64,000 nt of DNA, from positions 682,001 to 746,000 of the forward strand of contig MQVO02000012.1 in assembly GCA_001986395.2 (NCBI GenBank), written 5' to 3'. The number at the start of each line of letters is the position of its first letter. The first letter of the stretch is position 1. The notes beneath the pieces are model-generated. The model did no database searches and was not told the DNA's origin. It worked only from the letters and a program-made list of their open reading frames with translations. The translations under genes and the position numbers were made by a program. Shown here piece by piece: positions 35,977 to 48,347 of the stretch. Source of the stretch: Irpex lacteus. Its lineage: Eukaryota; Basidiomycota; Agaricomycetes; Polyporales; Irpicaceae.

Positions 35977-37632
35977 ATGGCCCCAGTCGCTACGTCCGAG
36001 ACCCCAAAGGAGACCTCTAACGGGACCACCAAAATCCCTACAATCGAGAAAGTCTTCAACCCGTTCTATTCTCCGCCGGCCAACGACGAGAATGACGGTA
36101 CATACGAGTTCGCGCACTACAAGGTGAGTCTAGTTCTATGCTTGGCGTTGCTGAATTTTACGTATCTGACCATGCTTCAGCCTCGTTACCCAGACGTCAA
36201 GTGGGAGCCTCTGAAGGAGCTGGAGGTGGTCGAGCGAGGGCTTTTTGCTGATCCTGAGAAGAAAGCTCTCCTGGCTGCTGCGACCAAGGTCCAGCACTTG
36301 ACACCTGCTATTGGTACCGAGATAGCAGGTATCGACTTACGGCAGCTATCACCGGAACAGAAGGACGAACTGTATGTGCCCCTCATGTCAATGTCATCAT
36401 CCACAGCAGCTGACCATGGAACAGCGCCTTGCTTGTGGCAGAGAGAGGAGTCGTGTGTAAGTGCTGTCTTGTCGTCGTACTTATTACGTTTCCTAACTAT
36501 TGTGTGCCAGTCTTCCGTGACCAGGATATCAGCGTTCGCGAGTTGCTCGAGTTCCATCGCTACTACGGTCCTCTTCACAAGCATGCGACTACCGGAGTCC
36601 CTCGCGAGCCTGGCCTCGAGGAAGTCCACGGTCCGTCTCCGTGTTTTCTTTCACATCGCCAGTCTGGTGCTCACTTCTATCATTTTTCTAGTTGTCTATA
36701 ACGACGCTTCTCGACGCCCTGATCCCAGTGCCTTCTCCAAGATCGAACTCTGGCACTCAGACGTGACTTATGAGATCCAGCCACCTTCCACCACTTCATT
36801 GAAGGTCATCGAAGGCCCTCCATATGGCGGAGATACGCTCTGGTCCTCAGGGTAAGTGGCTTCCACCGGGTTCGCGGGAAGCCTCGAGGCTTAGTTGGCT
36901 TGACCGACTGACTGATTACCTCGCCTTAGCTACGCGCTGTACTCCTCATTCAGCCCTCCGTTCCAGAAATACCTCGAATCACTTTACGCAGTGCACAGTG
37001 CAGTGGCCCAGGCTGATGGTGCACGCGTGGCAGGCCATACCGTCCGACGTGAAGCAATTGAGACAGTTCACCCCGTGGTCCGCGTTCATCCCGCTACAGG
37101 TTGGAAGTCTATCTATGTCAACCCAGGTAACTCCACCATCCCCAACGAGTTCCCTATTCTCACAATTTCTGACCATACTTGTGTCTGCAGGCTTCGTGCG
37201 CCGCATTGTTGGCGTGCCAAAGGCGGAGTCGGATGCCATCCTGAATCTTCTCTTCCACCAGATCAGCGAGAACCCTGACTTCCAGGTCCGCTTCCACTGG
37301 GAGCGTAACTCCATCGCGATTTGGGATAACCGGGTATGTCTCAGTCCGACTTCCAGCCTTTTCATCTATCGTACCAGAAAACTAGAAGAAATGCTAACAT
37401 CCGACCTTGACAGGTTGTCACTCATTCCGCTACGTTCGACTTTTACCCGCACACCCGCCACGCCTTGCGCGCGACTCCTCATGGCGAGAGACCTATCTCC
37501 GTAGCTGAGTACGAGAAGTCCGGCAAAGTCGCCAAGGACCGCCAGCTGGAGATTTGGAAGCAACAGGGTATCGCACTCCCGGATACCTCCAAGCAAGGCG
37601 CGGGCAACCAGCCTCGAGGGTACAATGATTAG
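35977..37632 (+). CDS. 2-oxoglutarate/Fe(II) dioxygenase, taurine/sulfonate type (TauD/TfdA)
   Basis: Oxygenase of the TauD/TfdA family. Fungal members such as yeast Jlp1 release sulfite from sulfonates during sulfur starvation. Eight exons (35977-36123, 36181-36371, 36425-36456, 36511-36630, 36692-36851, 36930-37126, 37191-37333, 37414-37632) sum to 1209 nt and 402 residues. The iron-binding facial triad is visible: His and Asp in LWHSDVTYEIQPPSTTSLKV, and the distal His in VVTHSATFDFYPHTRHALRA, with the following Arg for 2-oxoglutarate. Supporting blocks are IGTEIAGIDLRQLSPEQ, GVVFFRDQDI and GPPYGGDTLWSSGYALYSSF. All catalytic positions are present. Exon 3 is only 32 nt. The true substrate could be another sulfonate, sulfate ester or aromatic acid. 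Confidence 0.93.
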
Positions 37633-38899
37633 AGTCGTCCTACCCAGCAAAGGAAAGAATGAAAAAAGCAATGCAGAAAACGTATCTTCACATGTATGTA
37701 GAGTATCCAACTCTCATTCGCGTGCAGGTTCGCCACGAGAAAGTTGGCGTTCATCATTTCCAGGATTACACGTTACCACTGCCTCTACTGGAAAGTCAGC
37801 TTCTAAGATGTCCTCGGAGTTCAGTATGTTGAATTGGCTCGTGCCAGTGAACATTACATCAGTCCAATAAGATCACGTCCTACAGCGCAGCCAGTATTCG
37901 TTATTCCAAACCTGCACATGCTCGTCGGACTCTCAGAGCACCCCGCCCAACCTTCTCTCTCCGTCCCGCCTCACAGTATCCCTCTCAGCAGGGCGTGAGA
38001 GTGGTTGAGTTGAAGTGTGAGAGCTTCGGAGGGGGCGGCTGAAGGCTCTCGAGATCGATCGTATCGCATCGTATCGTATCGCATATCATATCATGGCCAC
38101 GATTCACGAATCTGCGAAAGCAAGATACTTTCGAGATACCTACTCCAGATGCTTCCGAGCCCCGTGTCCATCCCATCTCAGATAGACCACCTAGCCATGC
38201 CAAATGCAATTGGCTCTCCATATATATACACTTGTAGTCGTCCGCAGCACGCGCAAGTTCTACATACGCCGCTGTCGATATCTGGAGGATCGTCGTGAGA
38301 TCCAAGCCACATGTCTCGCTCAAATCGAATCGACATCGACATCGACACATCGGCAGATTCGCTTCGCCCCCCTCGATGGACGGCACGCATGGACAATCGA
38401 ATCTCGGGACAGTGATCATGCATACGTGCACAAGAATACTATAAAATTCGTCATATCGGGGTTTGCTACTTTCGGTTTCTTTTACTGTTTACTGTAAATG
38501 CCGGAGGGCCGCCATCAGTCGACAAAAAGCATAGCGAGCCCTTGCATAAGTCTACTAAAATTCAATACTAGCGTCGAAAGAATATAAGGAGGAGGTAGGA
38601 GGAACGAAGTCATGGGAGCGAGCAATCAGGAGAGCGTACACCAGCTGAACGAATGTGGCAGGGATGTGGTGGGCAAAGAGGAATAGAACAGCATGTCGGG
38701 GATTAAGATGGACTGCCATGGCCAGAGTCACGATGGAGTGCATGGGAAGAATAGATAAAGGTGTAAAGTCGGCGGGCCACGTACGTGAGGCCCAGCATTA
38801 CATAGTGCGAAAGAATGCTACAAGGAGGATTCAGATCTTGAGCGACGTCGGCCGGAGAAAACGAGTATAGCATAGCATTAATTTTGGCATGACGGAATA
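37633..38899. other. Convergent intergenic region with simple repeats
   Basis: 1.27 kb between the dioxygenase and the GATA factor, including their 3' UTRs. Short tandem repeats occur near 38055-38093 and 38325-38348. Open frames on both strands here lack motifs. Confidence 0.5.
38055..38093. repeat. Short tandem repeat, imperfect TCGTA/TCGCA/TCATA units
   Basis: About 40 bp of degenerate 5-mer units (CGTATCGCAT and variants). Non-coding. Confidence 0.6.
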
Positions 38900-41089
38900 T
38901 TATTGAGGGGACCTGGTGTGCGGAGGAGGACGAATGTACGATTGGTCGGGAGGGTATCTGTTCGTGCTAGCCCAAGGCGGAGGAGGAACTTGCCCTGGGA
39001 TCGAATGCTCCTGATTTTGTGGAGGAGGCGGGGGCGGCATCATCTGATGAGCATTATGAGGTGGCGGTGGCTGTTGACTCTGAGCAGATACGGGTATCAG
39101 TTGGTATGGCGAGCCATGCGGCGGAGGAGGGTGCATAGGTTGTTGGCCGTCGTAACCAGGAGGCGGGCCTGACCCACTGTGATGCGGCGGTCCCTGTCCA
39201 GGAGGTGGCCCAGGAAGGTGCTCCCCACCCTCGGCACCACTGCCACGTGCGGATGCAGTGGATGCTCGCAAAGTCTGCAAGTCAATGGGCATGGGCTTCC
39301 CATCTGCACCCAAAACCTTTTCGCGCTTGCGCATCAATTTGGCGTAGTCTAAATTCAGCGTTAGTTCTATAAAGCCAAGCCGAGATATGCCGGACAGCAC
39401 TCACGTAGACCACACGCGTTGCACAACGTCCTAGCACCATCAGGACCGCGCCGCCACTCCGGAGTCTCCCGGATATTGCAAGAGTGACATTTGCCAGGGG
39501 GCGTCGCTCGCTGTAAATTCCAAAACCAGTCACGTCAAAACAGGGACCGATTGACTGGTAGTTTAACTTACGCTTCGCTTCCTGTATTTACTCTTCGGCT
39601 GGCCTGGTGTATTGGCACCCGAGCTGGTGGCACGCTTGCTCCGAATAATTTCCATATCCTGTTCTGCTGTGGACTGGAAGTAGTTTTGTCAGCTGTCACC
39701 TCGGTACAGATGAATGAACATTGGCCACGTACCTCTGATTGGCCTGCTAACTCCTCCTCCCTAGACATATCTTCCCACGGACGTTTAGGGGCACGAGCAT
39801 CCTCTGCGTACGCGCTCTGCGGGGCGTGGTTATCGGGCGAAGTTAATCGCTTGAGTTCCTCCAACAATCGAACCACAGCTGACGCGAACTGTGTCATCTT
39901 GCGTAACTCATCTGGGGGTGGCTGGTACTGTGGCTGGCCTTGCACTGAAAGTGATATCAGCTAGCAGCGACGATGACACACGTATCTCATACATACCATA
40001 TTGATTGGCGAAGCTCCAGAGTGTATTGCAGTGCTGCACAATCTACGGATGAACTATGAGTATACGGTTTATCACGCGGAACAATAAGCGCGCACTTCGC
40101 TGATGATTGTGTCCTTTGATCCTCGCTCAGGCTCACCTGCTGGTGGGGGTGGGGCGTTACGTGTATCAACAGTTGCAGGTACAATCGGGGTCGTCCGAAT
40201 GTAATTGTCGTAAGGAGCCTGTGCAGGCGGGGGAGCCGGCTGATGTTGCCAATGCTCGTGAGGGGCGGGCGGAGGCGGATACGAGTTACTGGGAAGCGGT
40301 TGATGTTGATGCTGGTGCTGAGCTGGCGGCTGCGCCGCAGGAGGCTGCACAGGATACCTAGGAGGCATATGAGGAGGATACGGGTATGGCGCGCTTGGGG
40401 CCGGATAGCCCTGAGGCTGGTGAGGCTGTTGCGGTGATCCCTGGGTCTGCGGCGGGGGGCCCGAATGGTACGAGGGAGGAGGAGGGGGAGGTTGTTGTGG
40501 ATGAGTGGGTGTGTTGGGCTGTCACAACAGTACTTTAGTTCCATGAGTGCTTTTTCGCAATGTGTATGAACACATTGCAAGAAACAGAGCTGCTTACGTG
40601 GGAGGACCGCCCAGGAGGGGCGCCTACAGTTGAACCAGACCGACCGCGCTTCGAAGAGGAATGGGATGGAGGATTTGAACGAGGGTGTCCCCCAACAGCT
40701 CCGTTTGGACCTTGAGACGAGTCCGACTGGTAGTGCATTGCGGATGGCGGGTACCCCCCGTCGGACGGCTTGCGAGATGGCTTATGGGCTTGTTTCACAG
40801 GGTCAGGAGGCGGGGGCATTGCTGATGCATGCTGCGAGGGCGCGTTGTTTGCTGCTTGCGGATTTCTGGACCAGGCCGGATGCTGGTGGCGAGCCTGGTG
40901 GGCAGCCTGCAATGAGCTGTGCTCTGAGGGGTTTTGGGCAGGCGTGCCGTCCTGTGGTGGAGGCTGGGTAGGGAAGTTGAGGTCCTTTATGGACGGCAGT
41001 CGAAAGTCGCCCGTCATGGACTGCACGTTATTTGACTGAGACTGTGGATGGGGAGGATAGGGAGAGACGAGAGTGTGGGCTGTGGCCAT
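38900..41089 (-). CDS. NsdD-type GATA zinc-finger transcription factor
   Basis: Nuclear DNA-binding regulator. The single zinc finger is [20 protein letters not shown] followed by [18 protein letters not shown]-x2-C-x18-C-x2-C plus the basic tail. The '[26 protein letters not shown]' signature is that of Aspergillus NsdD and Neurospora Asd-4, which control sexual development. The finger lies in the C-terminal third. Before it are a short helical segment ([20 protein letters not shown]) and long Pro/Gln/His-rich, probably disordered regions; after it comes a Pro-rich tail ending [13 protein letters not shown]. The N-terminus [20 protein letters not shown] contains a basic [10 protein letters not shown] patch further on. 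Multiple short introns occur; one separates the RATPPGK block from the upstream KSKYRKRS block. A role in fruiting or asexual development is inferred from the family. Confidence 0.92.
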
Positions 41090-42687
41090 GGCGAGAGTTG
41101 TTTCGCGGCAGGGGCAGAATAAGCAGAGTGAGATGCGCACGAACGAGGGAGTATCTTGTACTCGTATCTCCCGATACACCCGGATCTGGGCTGGAGAATC
41201 TTAGGGTGCACGCTGCAGAGGGTGCCTCCGCCGTGCAATGAACGACGCACGCGGGCGAGATAGCTGTTCTGCACTTGCTGGACGCTGCGTGGCCACTGCG
41301 TGAGTGCTGTCCTCGACAATCCACAAACCCGCACACAAACAGAGCTGGTCGCTGTTGGGCACGACGCTCGGGTGTGGTAACGAGGAGAAAAGGACCAGAA
41401 AGGAGGAACAACGAAACGCGCAGCTATACAAATCCGAAACTGATCTCAGGCGGAGATTCAACTTGGGTCGCCGAATGGAGATCAGCAGCTAACCAGCTAA
41501 GTGGCTCGGGGCATATCCGCACCCGGGAACATTAGATTTCACGAAAAATACTACAGGCTAGCACAAGTCTGTCGCTGTGCTACTCGACGCCGACGCACAA
41601 GAACACAGCGAGCAGCGTCGGGCCCGCCAGCAGAAAACAAGAGGCGCGAGATCTGTACGATGCATCGGCACGGTCCAATCTCGAGAACTGCCTGCGGAAA
41701 TCTCTCGCCCGATGCAAAGATCAACAGTTACGTAAATCTCTGCTCTCCCCCTGCGGTGAATCTGCGGCCAGCTCCAATCACAACACGAGGCTACCCATCG
41801 CCCTGCCCCCCGACGAGCGCACCAACGCCCCCGACTTCCCCGCAAGCAAAGTGGCCGACGCAGCGACGCCCGACAGCCCGCACGCGGCGACGGGTGCCGT
41901 TTGCTGGGCACGTCTGCCTTCTTCGTCATCGTTCCTGAACGTGGGTGTAATATGAACAAAACATCCGATCAATGTGCGATACGACGATCAGATACGTGCC
42001 TATAAGGAGCCCTGCGATCCCTCCGCCGGTGGATCTGACAGTCGTGAGTCTGCTTCTCCTGCGCAAGTTTGCGGCCACACCAGAGACGAGGTCAATGTTC
42101 TCACCACAGGCACCTTCATCACGTACAAGCGGCGGCCGTGTGTGCGTGCCTCTCAGTCCTGGGAGGCAATGCGAAACGCCCAAGATTACTACAAATCTTG
42201 AACGTTAACCTTGGGGCTTCTTGGCTGCGCTCAGGGCGCCCCCACGGCACCTACATATCTTCCAAGATGGACGGCCTATCACCTCTCAAAGCAGCATAGC
42301 GCTGCAACGCCTCTGCCGCGTGTTACCAGGGATATTGAGCCGTAGTGCGCCTCGATAGATATGAACGAGGGTATGTCGGAGCTGGGTGGCTCCGCACTAC
42401 AATAGAAGGGGAGAAAGGTCGGCACGCGAATGAAATGAGAAGACAAGCGCGACTAACCAAACAGGAACCCACAAGCCAACCACCCAACCAGGGGCCGGCG
42501 ACCGAGGGAGTCCTAGCTAATCTCAGGAATGTCCATCCGATACGACAGAGCGCCGACACAGTTTTCTTGCCACTCGCGGACGGCCCTGACGAGGAAAACA
42601 GACGTCTGTAGGCACGTGTGCATTGACAGGAGCCTTGAACTTCCCATGCCTGATCATCTGCATCCAAAGGGTGTGAGTCGACGTCAG
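41090..42687. other. Upstream region of the GATA factor, no supported gene
   Basis: Presumably a long 5' UTR and promoter. Open frames on both strands (for example 41501-41938 plus, 41558-41959 minus) overlap each other and have compositionally biased translations. The 42323-42667 minus frame may be an extra 3' exon of the next gene model. Confidence 0.45.
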
Positions 42688-43728
42688 TCAGATGCTCCCA
42701 GGAAGCTTCGGCACGTTATATTCATCTGAGTCTCGCCATTCCAACTCACCCAGCTGCAGTCGTCCTTCTCTAGCAACATCACCAGGAAAAAATGCGGATG
42801 GTGGGCAGAGGAGTTCTCCCGCGACTTCCAAATGCGGTACAGAGAGACATAAGACTACCACGTTGTGTTGTTTATGGACCAGGGCTTGAATACAAACGAG
42901 GCAACATCGTCCCATGGTGTCGGGTGGCGCCGATGAGGTGAGATTGACTGTGCGGAGAGATATGAGCAAAAGCTGCCGTCTTCCGGTCCGTGAGGAGAGG
43001 ACACCGAATGTCATCTCGTTAATAACCGGGACTGTCGTTATCCAGATACAATGCTCCATTGCATTATGGTAGTCAACCACCACGGGGCCACGCATGTATC
43101 GGGCACTCACCGAGTGGAACATCATTGCAATGCGATTGGCGTCTCTGCGCAAGTGGAACACGTTGGGTAACGAAACCAGAAGCCTTGTGTCCGCACGAGC
43201 AAGTTCCGTCAGGGCGATGGTGTCATCGAAAGGACGAGCCATGATAGACGTCGCCTCTGTGCGTATCGCTCTCAAGCTCGCAAGTTCCGGGGCGCAAAAG
43301 GCACGAACGGTCCAACGCTGGGGCAAACCACCCATCGGCTCTGCGGGACCGACATCCATGAAACTGACGATGGGATCAGCTGTCGAACAAGGAAGAATCA
43401 GCTGTGGCCACCATATGATACAAAATCATGACGTGCGTGGGATACCATCTGGGACGATTAGCCCTCCTCCTGCGAGAATCTCAGCTTGAATTGCAGACGC
43501 AGGTGAGATTTGATATTTCCAACAAGCATCGCCCTTCGCGAGACGTTCGCGGCTAGCCTCGAGGCAGCAAGCAGGCAGATCTTGCGATACCGCCTGGACC
43601 TATGTGACCATACATGAGCGCGAGGTATCGAACAACTTATCATTGCCAAGTGGCTCTCCCACCTCTATGAAAGGAGCTCCATGTCTCTCCATTGTTCGTG
43701 CGCGCCCGTTGCAGCAGTCGCCGCTCAT
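42688..43728 (-). CDS. Putative spliced gene, unrecognised
   Basis: I do not recognise the product. A consistent minus-strand frame can be joined: start ATG at 43726-43728 (MSGDCCNGRARTMERHGAPF, IE), an intron to the acceptor CACATAG, then VQAVSQDLPACCLEASRERL, a stretch including KYQISPASAIQAEILAGGGL and IVPDGIPR, then after an intron ending TTCGACAG, DPIVSFMDVGPAEPMGGLPQ and RWTVRAFCAPELASLRAIRT through to NVFHLRRDANRIAMMFHSV. The 3' part (from about 43020) is less certain. It could stop at 42688 or splice near 42745 into a further exon (DDQAWEVQGSCQCTRAYRRL). Evidence is frame continuity and splice consensus only. There are no membrane helices or known motifs. Confidence 0.38.
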
Positions 43729-44681
43729 ATTATAAATTTAAAGTTCGGGATGCCTTGCAGTCGGCGTAGCAGCGGAGTCTGTTGAATCGGTTAATCGGGA
43801 GAACGGGTGTACCATAACGTATAGATCCATACCTAGAATCATCGAAATTGCAATCTGCATCAAAGAACGACAGTTGAGACACGGTCGCGGGAACAATGCA
43901 CGCATGAACTTACGACGTTGCACGATGCACTGTAGCTAGAACGGCCAGATCTAGTTCGTCTATCAGCACTCAGAGCTCTACAAACTCTAATAGAGGCCAA
44001 TGCGTACTAGCAATGTAGCAACACACGTCGCACTGGGGTGATATGGAAGCTGTGAATTATGGATGAACAGATTCTCCGGCGAACGCTTCGCCTTGTGAGC
44101 TTCCTGGAAGCTTTTACCGCGTCTACGCCTTGCGCTCTGCGCACAGCAGCCAATAAAATCAGCAAGAGCCAAAGCTAGGAAGCTTTGTACGTACTTTCTT
44201 TACGTATGATGCATCACGTCCGTATTTACGCCTTTCCAACGCGCTGTGAAAAAGAGCGTAAGACGCTAAATTGTGATTCTTACTTGACACGAAACAACCA
44301 CCTGACTATGCAAACAATCAGTTTAGCAAGGCATGTAAAGGGGTGATCGGGTCACCAGATAATGCTTCACAGCTGTTTGTTGACACGATAGTTCATTAGA
44401 ATGTATACAGCAGTGTGAGGCACGCCTTAGGAAGTTCGACAATGAATTCATAACAGTTGACGCAGCTATTTCCAAATGGCTGAATTTCGGGCAGATATTG
44501 CGCTGATGAATTATTGTCTCCTATGAGAAGCTTTCGAATATATCATAAACCAAGACACGAGTTGCGCGCATAGTATGCAAATTAATATACAGCGGCGGAG
44601 ATGATGCCGTTACCTGCGTATATGATATTATATCAGACTAGTTCTCGCTCGGTGAGGTATAGTCACCCACAGCGCATTTAT
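43729..44681. other. Intergenic, AT-richer, no gene seen
   Basis: Nearly 1 kb with many stops in all frames. No motif or repeat was recognised. Confidence 0.55.
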
Positions 44682-45035
44682 TTACTTCTGGCCCTTGTAG
44701 ACGTTTCCGCTAGGAGACGTGTACGTGGTAGACCCCTTTCCACTTTCATAGTAAGTGGAGCCGTTGGGGTTCTGATAGTAGTACCCTCCATCGCTATCGA
44801 GACCAAATTAATGTGAGTATACATGAAATTAAGTGTGTGAGCGTACGTGTTAGAGTAATGGTAGCCACTGGAGCCGTTATCGCCAGAGCGGGAGCACCAA
44901 TGGTTGCCCTGTGATCAACGACTGTGGGTAAGTCTGTTGAAATTATTCTTCAACAAAAAGTATACTTACAGAGGAGTTGGTGCCACTGCCGTTGACAGTG
45001 TAGCCAGAGCCATAGCCGTAGTTGTCCTTAGGCAT
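44682..45035 (-). CDS. Small Gly/Tyr/Asn/Ser-rich protein, three exons, 79 residues
   Basis: Three exons (44970-45035, 44847-44908, 44682-44793) with good GT-AG borders sum to 240 nt. The product begins MPKDNYGYGSGYTVNGSGTN, continues GNHWCSRSGDNGSSGYHYSN, then TDGGYYYQNPNGSTYYESGK, and ends STTYTSPSGNVYKGQK with TAA at 44682-44684. It belongs to a small, conserved-looking basidiomycete protein type with 'GNHxCSR', 'YHYSNxDGxYYYxNPNGSTYY' and 'YTSPSG' blocks. There is no signal peptide or membrane helix. The single Cys and the tyrosine-rich, low-complexity composition suggest a structural or aggregation-prone protein rather than an enzyme, but no role is known to me. No exon exceeds 112 nt, so simple open-frame scans miss it. 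Confidence rests on the unbroken joined frame and the repetitive motif. Confidence 0.8.
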
Positions 45036-48000
45036 TCTGAGTTGCAAGTCGAGCTGGGGGTGAGATGGTGGTCAGGAGCAAGAAGCTAGGGGGCCATGAG
45101 TTTAGGGGCAGGCCAATTAGTACGCGACGCGTGCGAGTCAGCGGGCACTAGTGCGTGTGATGTGACAAAGTGTGACAATCCGCGACTTGACTCCAGCGTC
45201 TAGAATGGTCTTTGGCGTCGGCCGACGACCGACGCAGTCTTGAACCCCAAAATGGTCAACGTCGTTCGGTTCCCGACAATCTCGGGAAGTTTGCAGTATG
45301 TCGTTCACGTCGAGAGAGCTGCAGCACAACTGGAATAATTGCTCACAGGGGGGATGACGATGCGCTGTGACCGATGTGCGGTAGTACCGCTTGTTGCCGG
45401 TTGGCGAAGCGTTTCACTGCGAACCTCAACCAAACCAATATCTTCTGAGCATCCAGGCAAGTCGTCTACTCTTTGCCACCTTGTCGAGACTGAATGCTAC
45501 GGAAGTAGAACCAGCGGAGGGGGCTGTGCTCACACAGACTCTCTCTAGGCCGCCGGCTCGCAAGCTTATGTGCATTCCTGTGTATTCTTCAGCTCTGGTC
45601 GCACGACGTACACTTTTGGCTGGTCAGGTGTATGCAGCATCCCATTCATTTACCATGCCCATGGGTTCAAAGGCAAAACAGGCGGCGGCACAAACCAGAT
45701 AAGCACACAAGCGGTGTAGATGTTCCTACGCAGGGACGCTTCCGCGTACCTGTGTTGGATATATGCTCGCATCATCCTATATATCTCGAGCAATGATATA
45801 CTACGACTAGTGGCCTGCACGCCGATGTTTGTCGGGGCGCAATATTCAATCCTCAAAGGGTGGGCCATCAGCATAGTCATCTGCCCAAGTCTGAGCTTCC
45901 TGCTGATGAAAGCCCAGTCCAGACACAGTTGCAAGTCATATCCGCCCGAGACGGAAGCCACGAATTGGCCGGCCCAATCCCAATATCACGTAAGAGACGC
46001 AACTCGAACGACTCCAGCTCAATGACAAGATACATACAGTTTTCTGGCTCATTTCATCTCCACGGCCTATCTGTTCACGCTCTCAGCTGGACGAAGGAAA
46101 AGGAGATGTGTTCAACTCCGCCGCTGTCGTCAAGATGCTGTCTAAGGAGAGGGGATCCCGTAGGTTCTATCAATCTGCCTTTCACGAGATGTCGATGTCC
46201 ACGTTACATCTTCCGTATACAGGTGCGTAAAACGGCCGCAGCGTCGATCTATAGGAAGGCCCGTTATGTCCGGCGTATGCCAGGAACGCACGTTCTCCAC
46301 TCAAGGCTTGTCGCCGCTCACGCTTCGCACTCCCCTTCGAGTCGGACTCAGTCAGGACAGTATAATTGCATTCCGCTTGAATTGCGTCTCATCCTCGCTC
46401 TGCAACGTCTGAGAGATACGTTCCCAGCCTTGTTCGCTATTCGGCAAGGCGTCCATCATCTCCATTTTTGAGAAGCTGTGGCCGTGACACAGCTTTTGTA
46501 GTGTTGTCCGTGCTATTGCTGGCCACAGTTGGCTATCGAAAGGAGACCTCCAATGGCTCCGAGTATAGTTTGTACCTTCCTCTACCTTTTGCAAGGCTAA
46601 CTGACTCTCAGACCTGGTGCACAATAGCGTCGAAGCATTTCAAGACGATCAGCATCGAAAGGCGGTGGCATGAGTGTCTCACCCGCCCGCCCGTCAATAC
46701 ACCGTCGCCAACTTGAATCTATCAGTAAGTTCAGAATTAAGGCTTGTTCGGACCCCCGTGCTTCCTTTACATTGTCGATCTCAAGACACCAAGCTCCGTC
46801 CAGTTCAAGAATCACTCCTTTCCCGATTTTCGGGCAAGAGCTGCTCACTCTCATGTCAGGCAGGTTGCTTGTCAAGTTTTTGAGGCTTACTATTCATACA
46901 CAAGGTAGGGTGACAAATCCCGGACTCGGTCCCTTGGGCTGTCGAGTCTTTCCATCCTAGACAGCAGATAGAGACGTATACTGCCCACAACGTTTTGTTC
47001 TCCATACAAATGCTGGCCTCAAGTTCCATGGCTTTTCACAGTACGACGACTCGTCGCGCTGTGTTTTTCCCAGGATATGGTCATGCCCTTTATCTGAGAC
47101 GGGCGGGTGCAGTTTCTGAATCTATAGCCACCACAAGACTGCATGGGCACTACACTCCGGCTCCGACCGAGACGACGATCTGGCAAGTAGTTCTATGCTC
47201 TTTGGTATGACAGCACCAGACTAGAGACTTACCAGTTAGCACAGGTCCCTGGCTCCCATAGGTCACCCATGGCATCGATGTAGGTTCAGGTTCCACTTGC
47301 CGAGTTACAAAGCGGATCCATAACGTGGATAATCGCGATGACTCGAGTTCTTAGCGCATACTCTACTCAAGCAAGACCACTCAGGCCTGAGGCCTTGGGT
47401 GCTGTTACACTGGAAAGAAAGAGCTATCGTACCTATCACTGGCATTAGCCGTTTGATTTCGACAGTCGGACGGGCAATGTGAGTAAAGGTAATGTGCAAG
47501 GCACGTATTATGCGCAACCATAGTTACTGTGAGTATGGTAGAGATTGACCTGACATCTTCCGATTTCTCTGGCGACCATTGCAGAGCGATCTCCTTAGCT
47601 CAGAATATCTTCGTGACGAACACGACGACAAGCCCGTGAGAGAGCTGATGAAATCATGAATACCATTGATGACGGCATATGGCCAGGTGACTTCCTACTA
47701 CGTACGCCACAAAGTCATTCTGAATAGTGACAATCCTTATATACTGTATAGGACAGATCTACTTAGGCTCGTGATCAGCATTTATGTACCTCGCACCTCG
47801 GAATAGTAGATCTACTAAGTAATGTAGTGAATGTGCCTGCGGTTTTCATAGCCTGCCAGTGTATGGTCGATAAATCACTGAAGTCCGAGTCGTAATGAAG
47901 CTGTGACGGGGTGCAGGGTTGTAAATATATAAGTTACCCACTAACGCGTCCAGAATGCTTCACAGAGGCATTGAGCGGCCACTTCTCTGACTGGCCACGA

Positions 48001-48266
48001 TGATAGTAGAACATAGTGAAGGTAAGGATTACTCAGTAGATCAGCATCCAGAGCTGCTTATCTTATCGCGCGGCACGATCTGCCGGACCGAGATAAGCGT
48101 ACACGGCAAGGAAAGATGACCCTCCCGAGTACTTATGGCCTCACGGAATGACGAGATCGATTCCCCACGGTGGCGGCTCATAAATGTTGTGGTTATGCCC
48201 GCCGAGCTCACCATCGTCACGTATTAGCAAGCAAACGCTTCCGATTATCTTCCGCCATTCGCAGAC
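45036..48266. other. Gene-poor stretch
   Basis: 3.2 kb with no convincing gene. A minus-strand open stretch at 46597-46875 (containing VILELDGAWCLEIDNVKEAR) reads like protein, but I could not link it into a complete frame. Plus-strand 45860-46471 is open for 203 codons without motifs. Confidence 0.45.
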
Positions 48267-48275
48267 TATAAAAGG
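48267..48275 (+). promoter_or_regulatory. TATA box of aldo-keto reductase gene 1
   Basis: TATAAAAGG lies 73 bp upstream of the ATG at 48348, followed by a CT-rich stretch. It is a strong consensus. Confidence 0.6.
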
Positions 48276-48347
48276 CCTCGCGCCACCTTGATTCGACTCT
48301 CTTCACGACCTTCACAGTTTACATACTTGACTTGGTAGCGAAACAAG

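Noticed and set aside
45860..46471. 203-codon plus-strand open frame
   Set aside because: Composition is unlike neighbouring genes, there are no domains and no supporting splice sites.
47755..47818. Similar AGATCTACT motifs as a palindromic control site
   Set aside because: The two copies are short, imperfect and distant from any supported gene.
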